From Curtobacterium sp. VKM Ac-2922 (GTDB lineage: Bacteria; Actinomycetota; Actinomycetes; Actinomycetales; Microbacteriaceae): 64,000 nt of DNA. Each line of letters begins with the position of its first letter. Within the stretch, counting starts at the first letter, position 1. Below, piece after piece: positions 25,013 through 34,911 of this stretch. Location of the stretch: contig NZ_JALGRO010000017.1 of the NCBI RefSeq assembly GCF_022815645.1, positions 1 to 64,000 on the forward strand. Reading direction: 5' to 3'. The notes below the pieces were generated by a model. The model was not told the DNA's origin. It searched no databases and saw nothing but the letters and a program-made list of their open reading frames with translations. The position numbers and the translations under genes were made by a program.

Positions 25013-25957
25013 TCAGACTGCGAGCACCACTCTGCCCGCCCCGACGGCACCCTGTCCGGCCCACGCCCGGGCGACCCCGGCCATCGGGACGGCGGTCGCA
25101 TCCACCGCGATCGTGCCGTCGGCGATCGCTCGGACGATGCCGGGCAGTTCCGCCACGAAGCCGCCGATGCCCACGGAACCCTGCCCGCTGCCGACGACGG
25201 TCAGCCCCGATGCCCGCAGTGCCGCGGACGGGATCACCGCCTCGGGACCGGCTGTCGATCCGATCGCGATCCAGTCGAGGCGGTCGCCGCGGGCTCGCCG
25301 TGCGGTGACGATCGCCGCCATCGCCGATGCGGTCGGAGCGCCCCAGACGTAGTCGAGCACCACGTCGACGTCCGACGCCGCGGCCGCCAGGGCTGCGACG
25401 TCGTCGAGCGGCACGACCGCGTCGGCTTCGAGCGCGGCGAGCGTGGCCAGGCGTCGGGGATCGCGCCCACTGGCCACCACACGCGAGGCGCCGAGGTGCT
25501 TCGCGACCTGGATCGCCGCGCGCCCGGAGGCCCCGGTCGCGCCGAGCACCAGCACGCGGGCTCCGGCGGGGAACACGATGCGCTGGCGCAGGGCGACCCA
25601 GGACGACATCACCGGGTTGGTGCCGGCGGCGACGGTGACGGGGTCGGTGCCGTCGGGCAGCACGACACTGGCGCGGGGGTCGACCGCCACGCGCTCGGCC
25701 ATCGAGCCGCGGGTGTCGGACTGCACCGCGAAGTACCGGAGCGTGCCGTCCGGGAACCGCCCGACGCCGTCCACGCCGGGGACCAGCGGGAGTGCCCCGT
25801 CGCTCGTGTAGTGCGAGCCGGATGCCTGGGAGCGCACCCGGGGGTGCAGCCCGGCAGCGACGACGTCGACCAGGACCTGATCGGCGGTGGGGGTGGGGTC
25901 CTGGAACGTCGTCCAGGTCGGGGCGGTGTCGAAGTGGGTGACGACGGCTGCGTGCAT
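25013..25957 (-). CDS. Zinc-independent alcohol dehydrogenase/quinone oxidoreductase-like protein (MDR)
   Basis: 314 residues of the medium-chain dehydrogenase superfamily without the catalytic or structural zinc cysteines. A GroES-like N-terminal half is followed by a Rossmann fold with VLVLGATGASGRAAIQVAKH binding NADPH. CAGGAG precedes the ATG. The divergent MarR gene and two TTCGTnnnACGAA sites in the 72-bp gap predict inducible expression. Probably reduces quinones or enals; the exact substrate is unknown. Confidence 0.9.
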   Translation of the reverse strand: MHAAVVTHFDTAPTWTTFQDPTPTADQVLVDVVAAGLHPRVRSQASGSHYTSDGALPLVPGVDGVGRFPDGTLRYFAVQSDTRGSMAERVAVDPRASVVLPDGTDPVTVAAGTNPVMSSWVALRQRIVFPAGARVLVLGATGASGRAAIQVAKHLGASRVVASGRDPRRLATLAALEADAVVPLDDVAALAAAASDVDVVLDYVWGAPTASAMAAIVTARRARGDRLDWIAIGSTAGPEAVIPSAALRASGLTVVGSGQGSVGIGGFVAELPGIVRAIADGTIAVDATAVPMAGVARAWAGQGAVGAGRVVLAV

Positions 25958-25972
25958 GATCGGCTCCTGTGG

Positions 25973-26009
25973 TTCGTGTTACGAATCAAAGTAGTTCGTT
26001 TCACGAACT
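25973..26009. promoter_or_regulatory. Two MarR-type operator palindromes
   Basis: TTCGTgttACGAA (25973-25985) and AGTTCGTttcACGAACT (25993-26009) share the same core, with centres 22 bp apart, about two helical turns. The second overlaps the expected -35 of the MarR gene, whose TAGGCT box is at 26018. This fits cooperative binding of the divergently encoded MarR protein. Confidence 0.8.
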
Positions 26010-26029
26010 GCGTCAACTAGGCTGTCGTC

Positions 26030-26443
26030 ATGGACACGAGCGAACAGGACCGCCTGGTCGACGCCCTCGGGCAGACGGCCTTCACCACCATGGGTGCACT
26101 GACCGACCTGGCCGCGGACGCGGGTCTGTCCCTCACCCAGCTGCGGGTGCTGGCGATCCTGCGCGACCGCCGTCTGCGGATCGGCGACCTGGCGGCGTAC
26201 ATGGGGCTCGAGAAGTCGACGATGACCGGTCTGGTGGCGCGGGCGTCGACGAAGGGGCTGCTGGCGCGGGTGCCGAACGCCGACGACGCACGCGCGGTCG
26301 ACGTCGTGCTGACGGATCGCGGCCACGAGGTCGCGGCGGAACTCGAGACCGCGATCCGACGCGCCCTGGTGCCCCTGACCGAGAAGCTGCCGGCGGCGGA
26401 CCGGCGCCGGCTCCGTGACCTGCTCGAGCGCATGCTGCGCTGA
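26030..26443 (+). CDS. MarR-family transcriptional regulator
   Basis: 137 residues. Winged helix-turn-helix with RIGDLAAYMGLEKSTMTGLVARA (about 57-79) as the DNA-reading part and a short wing VPNADDARAVDVVLTDRG. It ends with a dimerisation helix. TAGGCT (26018-26023) ends 6 nt before the ATG, so the mRNA is probably leaderless. It most likely represses itself and the divergent oxidoreductase via the paired palindromes. Confidence 0.92.
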   Translation: MDTSEQDRLVDALGQTAFTTMGALTDLAADAGLSLTQLRVLAILRDRRLRIGDLAAYMGLEKSTMTGLVARASTKGLLARVPNADDARAVDVVLTDRGHEVAAELETAIRRALVPLTEKLPAADRRRLRDLLERMLR

Positions 26444-26459
26444 CGGCCGCTTCCGGCAG

Positions 26460-27209
26460 CTACCGCCCGTGTGCGCGCGACGGGATCTGCGTCGCGAGCT
26501 TGCCGCCCGACACGTCGAGCAGCGTCCCCGTGATGTACGCCGACGCGTCGCTCGCCAGGAACACCAGCAGGTCGGCGACGTCGTCCGGGGTCTCCCACCG
26601 CCGCAGCGACAGGGTGTCGAGCAGCCGGTCCTGGGCCTCGGCCGGCATGGTCGCGAAGCCGTTCATCGCCGTCGGCACCATGCCCGGCGCGTACGCGTTC
26701 ACCGTGATGCCCCACGGCCCGAGCTCCGACGCCAGCACCCGCGTGAAGGCCACGACGGCGGACTTCGACGCGGCGTAGGCGGCGCTGCCGACACTCGGCA
26801 CGATCGCCGCGAAGGACGCCGCGTTGATGATCCGCCCGCTGCCGGCCCGCTGCATCACCGGGGCCACCGCCTGGCTCATCAGGAACGTGCCGCCCAGGTT
26901 GACGTCCATGCACCGCTGCCAGTCCGGCCACGTCAGGTCCGCCACCAGGCCGTCCACGTTGATGCCGGCGTTGTTCACGAGCACGTCGATCGTGCCGTGC
27001 CGGTCGACGACCGTCTCCACCGCCGCGGCGACCGAGTCCGGGTCGGCGACGTTGCACACGACGTGGTCGGGGTCGTCCGGCCCGTCGAAGGCCAGGTCGA
27101 GGGCGACGACGCGTGCGCCCTCGGTGCGGAAGCGCTCCGCGAGCACGCTCCCGATCCCGCGGCCGGCTCCGGTGACGACGACCACACGGTCGCTCAGGTC
27201 GAGGTGCAT
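26460..27209 (-). CDS. Short-chain dehydrogenase/reductase (FabG-like)
   Basis: 249 residues. TGAGRGIG binds NAD(P), VNNAG is intact, and the active site has Ser in AASFAA and the YAASK pair. The C-terminal ITGTLLDVSGG is the classical SDR ending. Two tandem ATGs (27212 and 27209) follow AGGAG; the second has better spacing. It is divergent from another SDR (27267) and converges on the MarR gene. Substrate unknown; 3-oxoacyl or sugar alcohol dehydrogenases are both close. Confidence 0.9.
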   Translation of the reverse strand: MHLDLSDRVVVVTGAGRGIGSVLAERFRTEGARVVALDLAFDGPDDPDHVVCNVADPDSVAAAVETVVDRHGTIDVLVNNAGINVDGLVADLTWPDWQRCMDVNLGGTFLMSQAVAPVMQRAGSGRIINAASFAAIVPSVGSAAYAASKSAVVAFTRVLASELGPWGITVNAYAPGMVPTAMNGFATMPAEAQDRLLDTLSLRRWETPDDVADLLVFLASDASAYITGTLLDVSGGKLATQIPSRAHGR

Positions 27210-27266
27210 CATCGCTCCTGTCCAGTCGACGGACGTCGTCGACACCACCACCTCTACCATTCCCCC

Positions 27267-28001
27267 ATGGCCAACGCAGCATCGGGACGAGTCCTCTGGA
27301 TCACGGGAGGCGGCAGCGGCATGGGTGCCGCAGCCGCCCGGACCGCGGCGGCGAGCGGCTGGACGGTGGTGCTCAGCGGGCGCCGGGCGGACCGGCTGCA
27401 CGAGGTCGCGGACCAGGTCCGGCAGGCGGGCGGTACCGCGGACGTGCTGCCGCTGGACGCATCCGACCAGGAGGCGGTGGTCGCCGCCGCAGCGACCGTC
27501 GCGTCCCGACACGGTCGGCTCGACGGCCTGGTGCTGGCCGCCGGCCTGAACGCGCCGGCACGCCGGTGGGACGACCAGTCGCTCGAGACGTTCCGCGCGG
27601 TCGTCGACACGAACCTGACCGGCGTCGTGAGCGTCGTCGACGCCGCGCTCCCCGCACTCCGGACGAGCGGTGCCGGCGTGGTGGTCGTGGTGTCCTCGTA
27701 CGCGGGATGGTCCTTCCAGCCGGGGGCCGGAGTCGCTTACTCGGCGTCGAAGACCGCGCTCGGCTCGGTCGTCCGGACCCTCAACCAGCAGGAGGCACCG
27801 CACGGTCTGCGGGCGACGCACCTGTGCCCCGGCGACGTCGCGACCGACTTCCTGCAGCAGCGTCCGACGGTGCCCGACGCCGCCGCCCGCGCCGTGATGC
27901 TCACCCCCGAGGACATCGGCCGCACGATCGGGTTCGTCCTCGACGCCCCGGCGCACGTCCGAGTCGACGAGCTCGTCATCAGCCCGGTCTCCCAGCGCTG
28001 A
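27267..28001 (+). CDS. Short-chain dehydrogenase/reductase
   Basis: 244 residues. Cofactor motif TGGGSGMG near the N-terminus, AAGLN in place of NNAG, and catalytic Ser in VVSSYAG with YSASK. No relation closer than family level to the divergent SDR. TACCAT (27255-27260) ends 6 nt before the ATG (leaderless). Substrate unknown. Confidence 0.9.
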   Translation: MANAASGRVLWITGGGSGMGAAAARTAAASGWTVVLSGRRADRLHEVADQVRQAGGTADVLPLDASDQEAVVAAAATVASRHGRLDGLVLAAGLNAPARRWDDQSLETFRAVVDTNLTGVVSVVDAALPALRTSGAGVVVVVSSYAGWSFQPGAGVAYSASKTALGSVVRTLNQQEAPHGLRATHLCPGDVATDFLQQRPTVPDAAARAVMLTPEDIGRTIGFVLDAPAHVRVDELVISPVSQR

Positions 28002-28038
28002 CGCGCGGCCGCCCCACCCCACCCGCACTCCCCGCCTT

Positions 28039-28136
28039 CTCGCGAAAGCGACACATCTCCGCCGACAGTCCCGCCAGATCTGTCGCTTTCGCGAGGGGAA
28101 CGAACGTGGGCCGCGCGGATCTGTCGCTTTCGCGAG
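28039..28136. repeat. Threefold CTCGCGAAAGCGACA repeat
   Basis: CTCGCGAAAGCGACA occurs at 28039-28053 and, inverted, at 28081-28095 and 28122-28136. The two inverted copies are direct repeats of each other with longer matching flanks (GATCTG before, GGGG after), 41 bp apart. It follows the SDR stop; a hairpin between the first two copies could end transcription. The element does not occur elsewhere in the window. Confidence 0.85.
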
Positions 28137-28177
28137 GGGGACCGGCCGTCCACCTGACGGACCGCCGGGTGTCCGCC

Positions 28178-28201
28178 GGACAGGTGCCGAGCCTCCTGTC
28201 C
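28178..28201. repeat. GGACAGG/CCTGTCC inverted repeat
   Basis: 7-bp perfect arms around TGCCGAGCCT, resembling a shortened member of the GGACAGGAGGC hairpin family. It ends 20 nt before the TAGCGT promoter box of the next gene (28221-28226). Confidence 0.5.
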
Positions 28202-28233
28202 GTCCACCTGTGGGAACGCATAGCGTGACGGCC

Positions 28234-29345
28234 ATGCGCACCCGAACCGCCGCCCCGCTCGCGTCACTCGCCCTGGTCGTCCTGGCGCTCGCCGGGTGCA
28301 CGGCAGGGCCCGATGCCGAGGACGACGAGCGCGGCCGGGTCTCGGCCTCGCCGCCGAGCGACCTGGCGCGCGACGAGGCCGCCCCGACCGGCGCCGTGCG
28401 CGACGTGGCGACCGACCTGCAGGCGCCGTGGTCGGTCGTGATGACCGACGCCGACGTGCCGCTCGTGAGCCTGCGCGACTCGGGCGACGTCCTCGAACTG
28501 GCGGACGACGGTCCACGCGCACCGTCGGAACGGTGGACGGCATCCGGCACGGCGGCGAGGGCGGGCTGCTCGGACTGGCGGTCGAGGACGACGACCTGTT
28601 CGTGTACTCCACCGGCCAGGACGGCAACCGGGTCGAGCGCTACCCGCTGACGGGGCAGCCCGGGTCGTACGGCCTCGGCGACCCGACGACCGTCATCGAC
28701 GACCTGCCGGCGAACAGCTTCCACAACGGCGGCCGGATCGCGTTCGGACCCGACGACATGCTCTACGTCACGGTCGGCGACGCCGGAGCGCGGTCCGAGG
28801 CGCAGGACCGGGACTCGCTGGCCGGCAAGATCCTGCGCCTGACGCCCTCGGGCGCCGTGCCGGACGACAACCCGTTCGCGGGCTCGCCGGTGTACTCGCT
28901 CGGGCACCGCAACGTGCAGGGGCTGGGGTGGGCGGACGACGGCACGATGTTCGCCTCGGAGTTCGGCGAGGACACGTGGGACGAACTGAACGTGATCCGG
29001 GCCGGCGAGAACCACGGGTGGCCCGAGGTCGAGGGGAAGGGCGGGACCGACCAGGGCTTCGTGGACCCCGTGCAGCAGTGGCGGACCGACGACGCGAGCC
29101 CCTCGGGTCTGGCGGTCGTCGACGAGACGGTGTTCATCGCGAACCTGCAGGGCGAGGTGCTCCGGTCGGTGCCCGTCGCCGAGCCGACGACGTCACGCGA
29201 GTGGTTCGGCGGGACCTACGGGCGGCTGCGCACCGTGCTCGAGGGCCCGGACGACACGCTCTGGTTCGTCACGAACAACACCGACGGACGCGGTTCCGCC
29301 GGCGACGGCGACGACCGGATCCTGTCCGTGGACCTGACCGACTGA
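28234..29345 (+). pseudogene. PQQ-dependent sugar dehydrogenase-like lipoprotein, frameshifted
   Basis: The 5' part gives a lipoprotein signal (lipobox LAGC) and the start of a glucose/sorbosone dehydrogenase beta-propeller (LQAPWSV). At GGTCC (28510-28514) the frame shifts: the first frame reads ELADDG, while homology continues in the -1 frame as STRTVGTVDGIRHGGEGG and runs to 29345 with HNGGRIAFGPD, YSLGHRNVQGL and GENHGWPEVEG motifs. One missing base, for example GGTTCC to GGTCC, explains it. It is either a recent pseudogene or a sequencing error. TAGCGT lies 7 nt before the ATG. The rest of the gene shows no decay. Confidence 0.85.
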
Positions 29346-29366
29346 CGCGGGCGTACTGTCCGGGAC

Positions 29367-30188
29367 ATGCCTGCTCTCACCGACACGTTCGTCATGTCCA
29401 ACGGTCTGCACATCCCGAAGATCGGCTTCGGCACCTGGCAGATCCCCTCCGGCACCCAGGCGTACGACGCCACCCGAGCCGCCCTCGACGCCGGGTACCG
29501 CCACATCGACACCGCCCTGGCGTACGGCAACGAAGCCAGTGTCGGCGAAGCGGTGCGCGACAGCGGTGTCCCGCGCGACGAGGTCTTCATCACCACCAAG
29601 CTGCCGGCCGAGATCAAGACGGCGGCCGGTGCGCGCGACGCGTTCGCCGAGTCGTCGGGCAACCTCGACCTGGGCGTCGTCGACCTGTACCTGATCCACG
29701 CGCCGTGGCCCTGGAGCGACATGGGCAGCGACCACCGCGACGGCAACGTCGAGGTCTGGAAGGTGTTCGAGGAGCTCTACGACGCCGGCAGGACGAAGTC
29801 CATCGGCGTCTCCAACTTCGCCGTCCCCGACCTGGAGCACCTGCTCGGCGCCACCGACGTCGTCCCGCACGCCAACCAGATCCGCTGGTTCATCGGCAAC
29901 ACCCAGGACGACACCACGGCGTTCTGCGCCGAGCGGGACGTCCTGGTCGAGGGCTACTCGCCGCTCGCCACGGGCGGGTTGCTGTCGAACACGGCCATCC
30001 AGGAGATCGCGGCGGGGTACGACAAGACCGTCGCCCAGGTCGCCATCCGCTACCTGCTCGAGAAGGACGTGCTGCCGCTGCCGAAGTCGACCACGCCGTC
30101 GCGCATCGCCGAGAACGCGGACGTCGACTTCGTGCTCTCGCCCGAGGACATCGCGACGCTCGACGCGCTGCAGGACACCACCGACTGA
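29367..30188 (+). CDS. Aldo/keto reductase (AKR5-like)
   Basis: 273-residue NADPH-dependent oxidoreductase. Active-site tetrad: Asp and Tyr in DTALAYGNE, Lys in ITTKLP and His in LIHAPWPW. The ending PLPKSTTPSRIAENADV binds the cofactor phosphate. The length fits the 2,5-diketo-D-gluconate reductase group, which acts on sugar acids and small aldehydes. TACTGT (29354-29359) lies 7 nt before the ATG, so it has its own promoter although only 21 bp follow the sugar dehydrogenase. Confidence 0.92.
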   Translation: MPALTDTFVMSNGLHIPKIGFGTWQIPSGTQAYDATRAALDAGYRHIDTALAYGNEASVGEAVRDSGVPRDEVFITTKLPAEIKTAAGARDAFAESSGNLDLGVVDLYLIHAPWPWSDMGSDHRDGNVEVWKVFEELYDAGRTKSIGVSNFAVPDLEHLLGATDVVPHANQIRWFIGNTQDDTTAFCAERDVLVEGYSPLATGGLLSNTAIQEIAAGYDKTVAQVAIRYLLEKDVLPLPKSTTPSRIAENADVDFVLSPEDIATLDALQDTTD

Positions 30189-30211
30189 GCCGCTCCCGCT
30201 AGCCTGACGCC

Positions 30212-31111
30212 ATGTCGACGATGACGGACCTGGTCCCCGATCCCGGCGCCCTCGAGCGCATCGCCACCGGCAGCACCTGGGCCGAGGGGCCGCTCTGGAT
30301 CCCGGAGACCAGCACCCTGCGCTGGTCGGACATCCCCGGCGACCGGATCCTGCAGTGGCATGCTGCGTCCGGCGCCGTGGACGAGTACGCCACCGGGGTC
30401 GAGTTCACGAACGGCCGCACGCGCGACCGGGACGGCAGCGTCGTGCAGTGCTCGCACGGACACCGGCGGGTCGAGCGCGACCGGGACGGCGTCGTGACGG
30501 TGATCGCCGATGCCTGGAACGGCGTCCGGCTCAACTCCCCGAACGACGTCGTGGTCGCGCGGGACGGCAGCGTGTGGTTCACCGACCCGGCCTACGGCAT
30601 CACCCAGCCGCGCGAAGGGCACCCCGGCGTCCGGGAGTACGGCGACCACTGGGTGTTCCGCTGCGGCCCCGACGGCCAGGACCTGCGCCCGGTCGTCCTC
30701 GACGTGGACGAGCCGAACGGACTGGCGTTCGACCCGTCCGAGCGGGTGCTCTACGTCGCGAGCTCGTCCGGTGACGCCCCCGTGATCCGGGCCTACGACG
30801 TCGACGCGTCGCCCCGGGGAGACGGGGACGCCGTCCTGCCCCGCGTGAAGAACGGCCGCGAGTTCGCGCGGTTCGGAGCTGGCGAGGGCGTCCCCGACGG
30901 CATCCGGGTCGACGTCGCGGGCAACGTGTGGTCGTCCTCGCACCGGGGCATCGTCGTGTTCGCCCCCGACGGCAGCCGCATCGGCGAGGTCCCCGTGCCC
31001 GAGGTCGTGTCGAACCTGTGCTTCGGCGGCGACGACGGCACCACGCTGTTCCTCACCGCCACTACGAGCGTGTACCGGCTGCCGACGGGGACCCGCGACG
31101 CCGTATCCTGA
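30212..31111 (+). CDS. SMP-30/gluconolactonase family protein
   Basis: 299-residue six-bladed beta-propeller. The metal ligands expected for gluconolactonases are visible: Glu in WAEGPLW, Asn in LNSPNDV and Asp in GVPDGIR. It probably hydrolyses a sugar lactone, the product type made by the sugar dehydrogenase upstream. No signal peptide, so cytosolic. TAGCCT (30200-30205) lies 6 nt before the ATG (leaderless). The three-gene theme of sugar oxidation is inferred from neighbours with separate promoters. Confidence 0.9.
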   Translation: MSTMTDLVPDPGALERIATGSTWAEGPLWIPETSTLRWSDIPGDRILQWHAASGAVDEYATGVEFTNGRTRDRDGSVVQCSHGHRRVERDRDGVVTVIADAWNGVRLNSPNDVVVARDGSVWFTDPAYGITQPREGHPGVREYGDHWVFRCGPDGQDLRPVVLDVDEPNGLAFDPSERVLYVASSSGDAPVIRAYDVDASPRGDGDAVLPRVKNGREFARFGAGEGVPDGIRVDVAGNVWSSSHRGIVVFAPDGSRIGEVPVPEVVSNLCFGGDDGTTLFLTATTSVYRLPTGTRDAVS

Positions 31112-31118
31112 CTCGGCC

Positions 31119-33268
<2,150 letters not shown>

Positions 33269-33300
33269 TCCGGACCACCGGATCGGGTCGCCCGGTCACC

Positions 33301-33339
33301 ACGAACGCCCCCACGACCACTGGTCGCGGGGGCGTTCGT
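33301..33339. terminator. Bidirectional terminator hairpin
   Basis: ACGAACGCCCCC and GGGGGCGTTCGT (12 bp) enclose a further CGACC/GGTCG stem. It lies between the convergent Rpf-like and LCP genes. Confidence 0.85.
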
Positions 33340-33354
33340 CATGCTGCTCACCGA

Positions 33355-34359
33355 TCAGTGCGGGTTCGTCGCCAACCAGTTCGTCAGGTCGTCCGACCGG
33401 AGCGCGGCGCTGAGGGACTGCACGGCGCCCTGGTTCACGGTGACGTAGGACTGTCCGTCCGGTGAGGTGCCGCCGCCCGCCGTGGGCATCGTGAAGGTCT
33501 GCAGGTCGTCCGGCGAGGCATGGCGGAGCGACCAGCCCAGGCCGACGAGGGTGCCGAAGTCGAGCCCGGGATCGACGGACAGGTACCTGCTGGTCGCGGT
33601 GACGAAGTCCTGGATGCGACCGGGGTCGGTCAGGGTGCCCTTCGACAGCACGCCGTCGACGATCCCGCGCATGAACGCCTGCTGGTTCGCCACCCGGGTG
33701 TGGTCGGCATCGGCGAACGCGTGTCGCTCCCGCACGAAGTCCAGCGCTGCGGTGCCGTCGAGCCGGTTCTCGCCCGCGACGAAGTGGTGGCCGCCCGCCT
33801 CGAACGCCTGCGGAGACCGCACCGTGACCCCGCCGAGCGCGTCCGTCATGCCCGTGAACCCCGCGAAGTCGATCTCGGCGACGTGGTCGATCCGGACGTC
33901 GAGCAGCTGTTCGACGGTCTGCACCGTGAGCGGGATGCCACCCCACGCGTACGCCGCGTTGACCTTCGCCGTGCCGTGTCCGGGGATGTCGACCCACGAG
34001 TCGCGCATGATCGACATGAGCTGCACCGATCTGCGGTCGGCCGGCAGGTGCGCGAGCATCAGGGTGTCGGAGCGGCCGCCGGCCGTGTGGTCGCCGCCCG
34101 GGTCGAGGCGGCTCCGGGAGTCGGACCCGATCAGCAGGACGTTGACCGCGTCGTCGTCCGCCGGGGCCGGGCGTTCGCCGGTCGGGAAGGCGTCCGCGAT
34201 GGTGTCGGTGTTGCGGTCGTAGCTGCGCGCGAGACCGCTGACGAAGATGCTCGCGACGACGGCGATCACCGCCGCGATGCCGACGAGCGAGCCGAGGGTG
34301 GCGACGAGCGCCACGAGGAACGGGCGTCGGCGACGCGGGGCGGAACGGCGACCGGACAT
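33355..34359 (-). CDS. LytR-CpsA-Psr (LCP) family ligase
   Basis: 334 residues, one N-terminal transmembrane helix (about 14-43) after an Arg-rich cytoplasmic start, then an extracellular LCP domain. Conserved catalytic arginines and aspartates lie in LLIGSDSR, GRSDTLMLAHL and SIMRDSWVDIPG. The family transfers undecaprenyl-linked glycopolymers to peptidoglycan. There is no LytR_C tail, unlike the second LCP gene at 37882. CAGGAG precedes the ATG, and TACACT (complement of 34400-34405) may be the promoter -10. Confidence 0.93.
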   Translation of the reverse strand: MSGRRSAPRRRRPFLVALVATLGSLVGIAAVIAVVASIFVSGLARSYDRNTDTIADAFPTGERPAPADDDAVNVLLIGSDSRSRLDPGGDHTAGGRSDTLMLAHLPADRRSVQLMSIMRDSWVDIPGHGTAKVNAAYAWGGIPLTVQTVEQLLDVRIDHVAEIDFAGFTGMTDALGGVTVRSPQAFEAGGHHFVAGENRLDGTAALDFVRERHAFADADHTRVANQQAFMRGIVDGVLSKGTLTDPGRIQDFVTATSRYLSVDPGLDFGTLVGLGWSLRHASPDDLQTFTMPTAGGGTSPDGQSYVTVNQGAVQSLSAALRSDDLTNWLATNPH

Positions 34360-34427
34360 GCAGACTCCTGGGATCGAGTCGGCCCTGGTGCCGACGACCC
34401 AGTGTACTCCATGTGGTATTTCAGATG

Positions 34428-34835
34428 CTATTGCTTCTGCGAGCGCTCCATGATGCGCCCGAGCGCGGCACGCAGTTCGGCGTCGTCGGGCAGGACCTCG
34501 CGCTCGACGTGCTTGGCCTCGCCCCAGGCGGCTCGGCCCCGTTCGGTCACCGTGACGACCCGGCGGCGGCGGTCGTCGGGGTGCGGGCCGCGCTCGACCA
34601 GTCCGTCGCGCTCGAGACGTTCGAGTGTGCGCGACATCGTCTGGGGCTGGACCCGAGCCGTCCGGGCCAGGGTGTCCGCGCCCGTGGGGCCGGTGCGGAT
34701 CAGGATGTCGATGGCGATCAGGGCCGCGTGTGGCAGCCCGATCTCGCGCAGACGCTCGTCCCAGTCGCGCTCGACCGACCGTGCTGCCGCTGCCAGGAGT
34801 CGGCCGAGCGGCCAGGCGGCGGGATCGTCGTGCAT
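34428..34835 (-). CDS. MarR-family transcriptional regulator
   Basis: 135 residues. DNA-binding part TLARTARVQPQTMSRTLERLERDGL, wing RGPHPDDRRRRVVTVTERG. TAGACT (complement of 34843-34848) ends 7 nt before the ATG (leaderless). It is divergent from the MMPL transporter gene; TCAGCATGCTGA lies in the shared control region and is a candidate operator. The likely role is repression of the transporter and of itself. Confidence 0.9.
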   Translation of the reverse strand: MHDDPAAWPLGRLLAAAARSVERDWDERLREIGLPHAALIAIDILIRTGPTGADTLARTARVQPQTMSRTLERLERDGLVERGPHPDDRRRRVVTVTERGRAAWGEAKHVEREVLPDDAELRAALGRIMERSQKQ

Positions 34836-34877
34836 GGACCCGAGTCTACGGAGCGACGCTCGCGCGTCACCGAGTGT

Positions 34878-34889
34878 TCAGCATGCTGA
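34878..34889. promoter_or_regulatory. 12-bp palindrome upstream of the MMPL gene
   Basis: TCAGCATGCTGA is a perfect palindrome, placed between the expected -35 and the TACGCT box (34899-34904) of the MMPL gene, and 43 bp upstream of the divergent MarR gene. A probable MarR binding site. Confidence 0.55.
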
Positions 34890-34911
34890 CGATTGGAGTA
34901 CGCTCAGCGCC

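Noticed and set aside
28234-31111. Three-gene sugar oxidation operon (dehydrogenase, reductase, lactonase)
   Set aside because: Each gene has its own TANNNT box 6-7 nt before its start, so they are neighbours with separate promoters rather than a proven operon.
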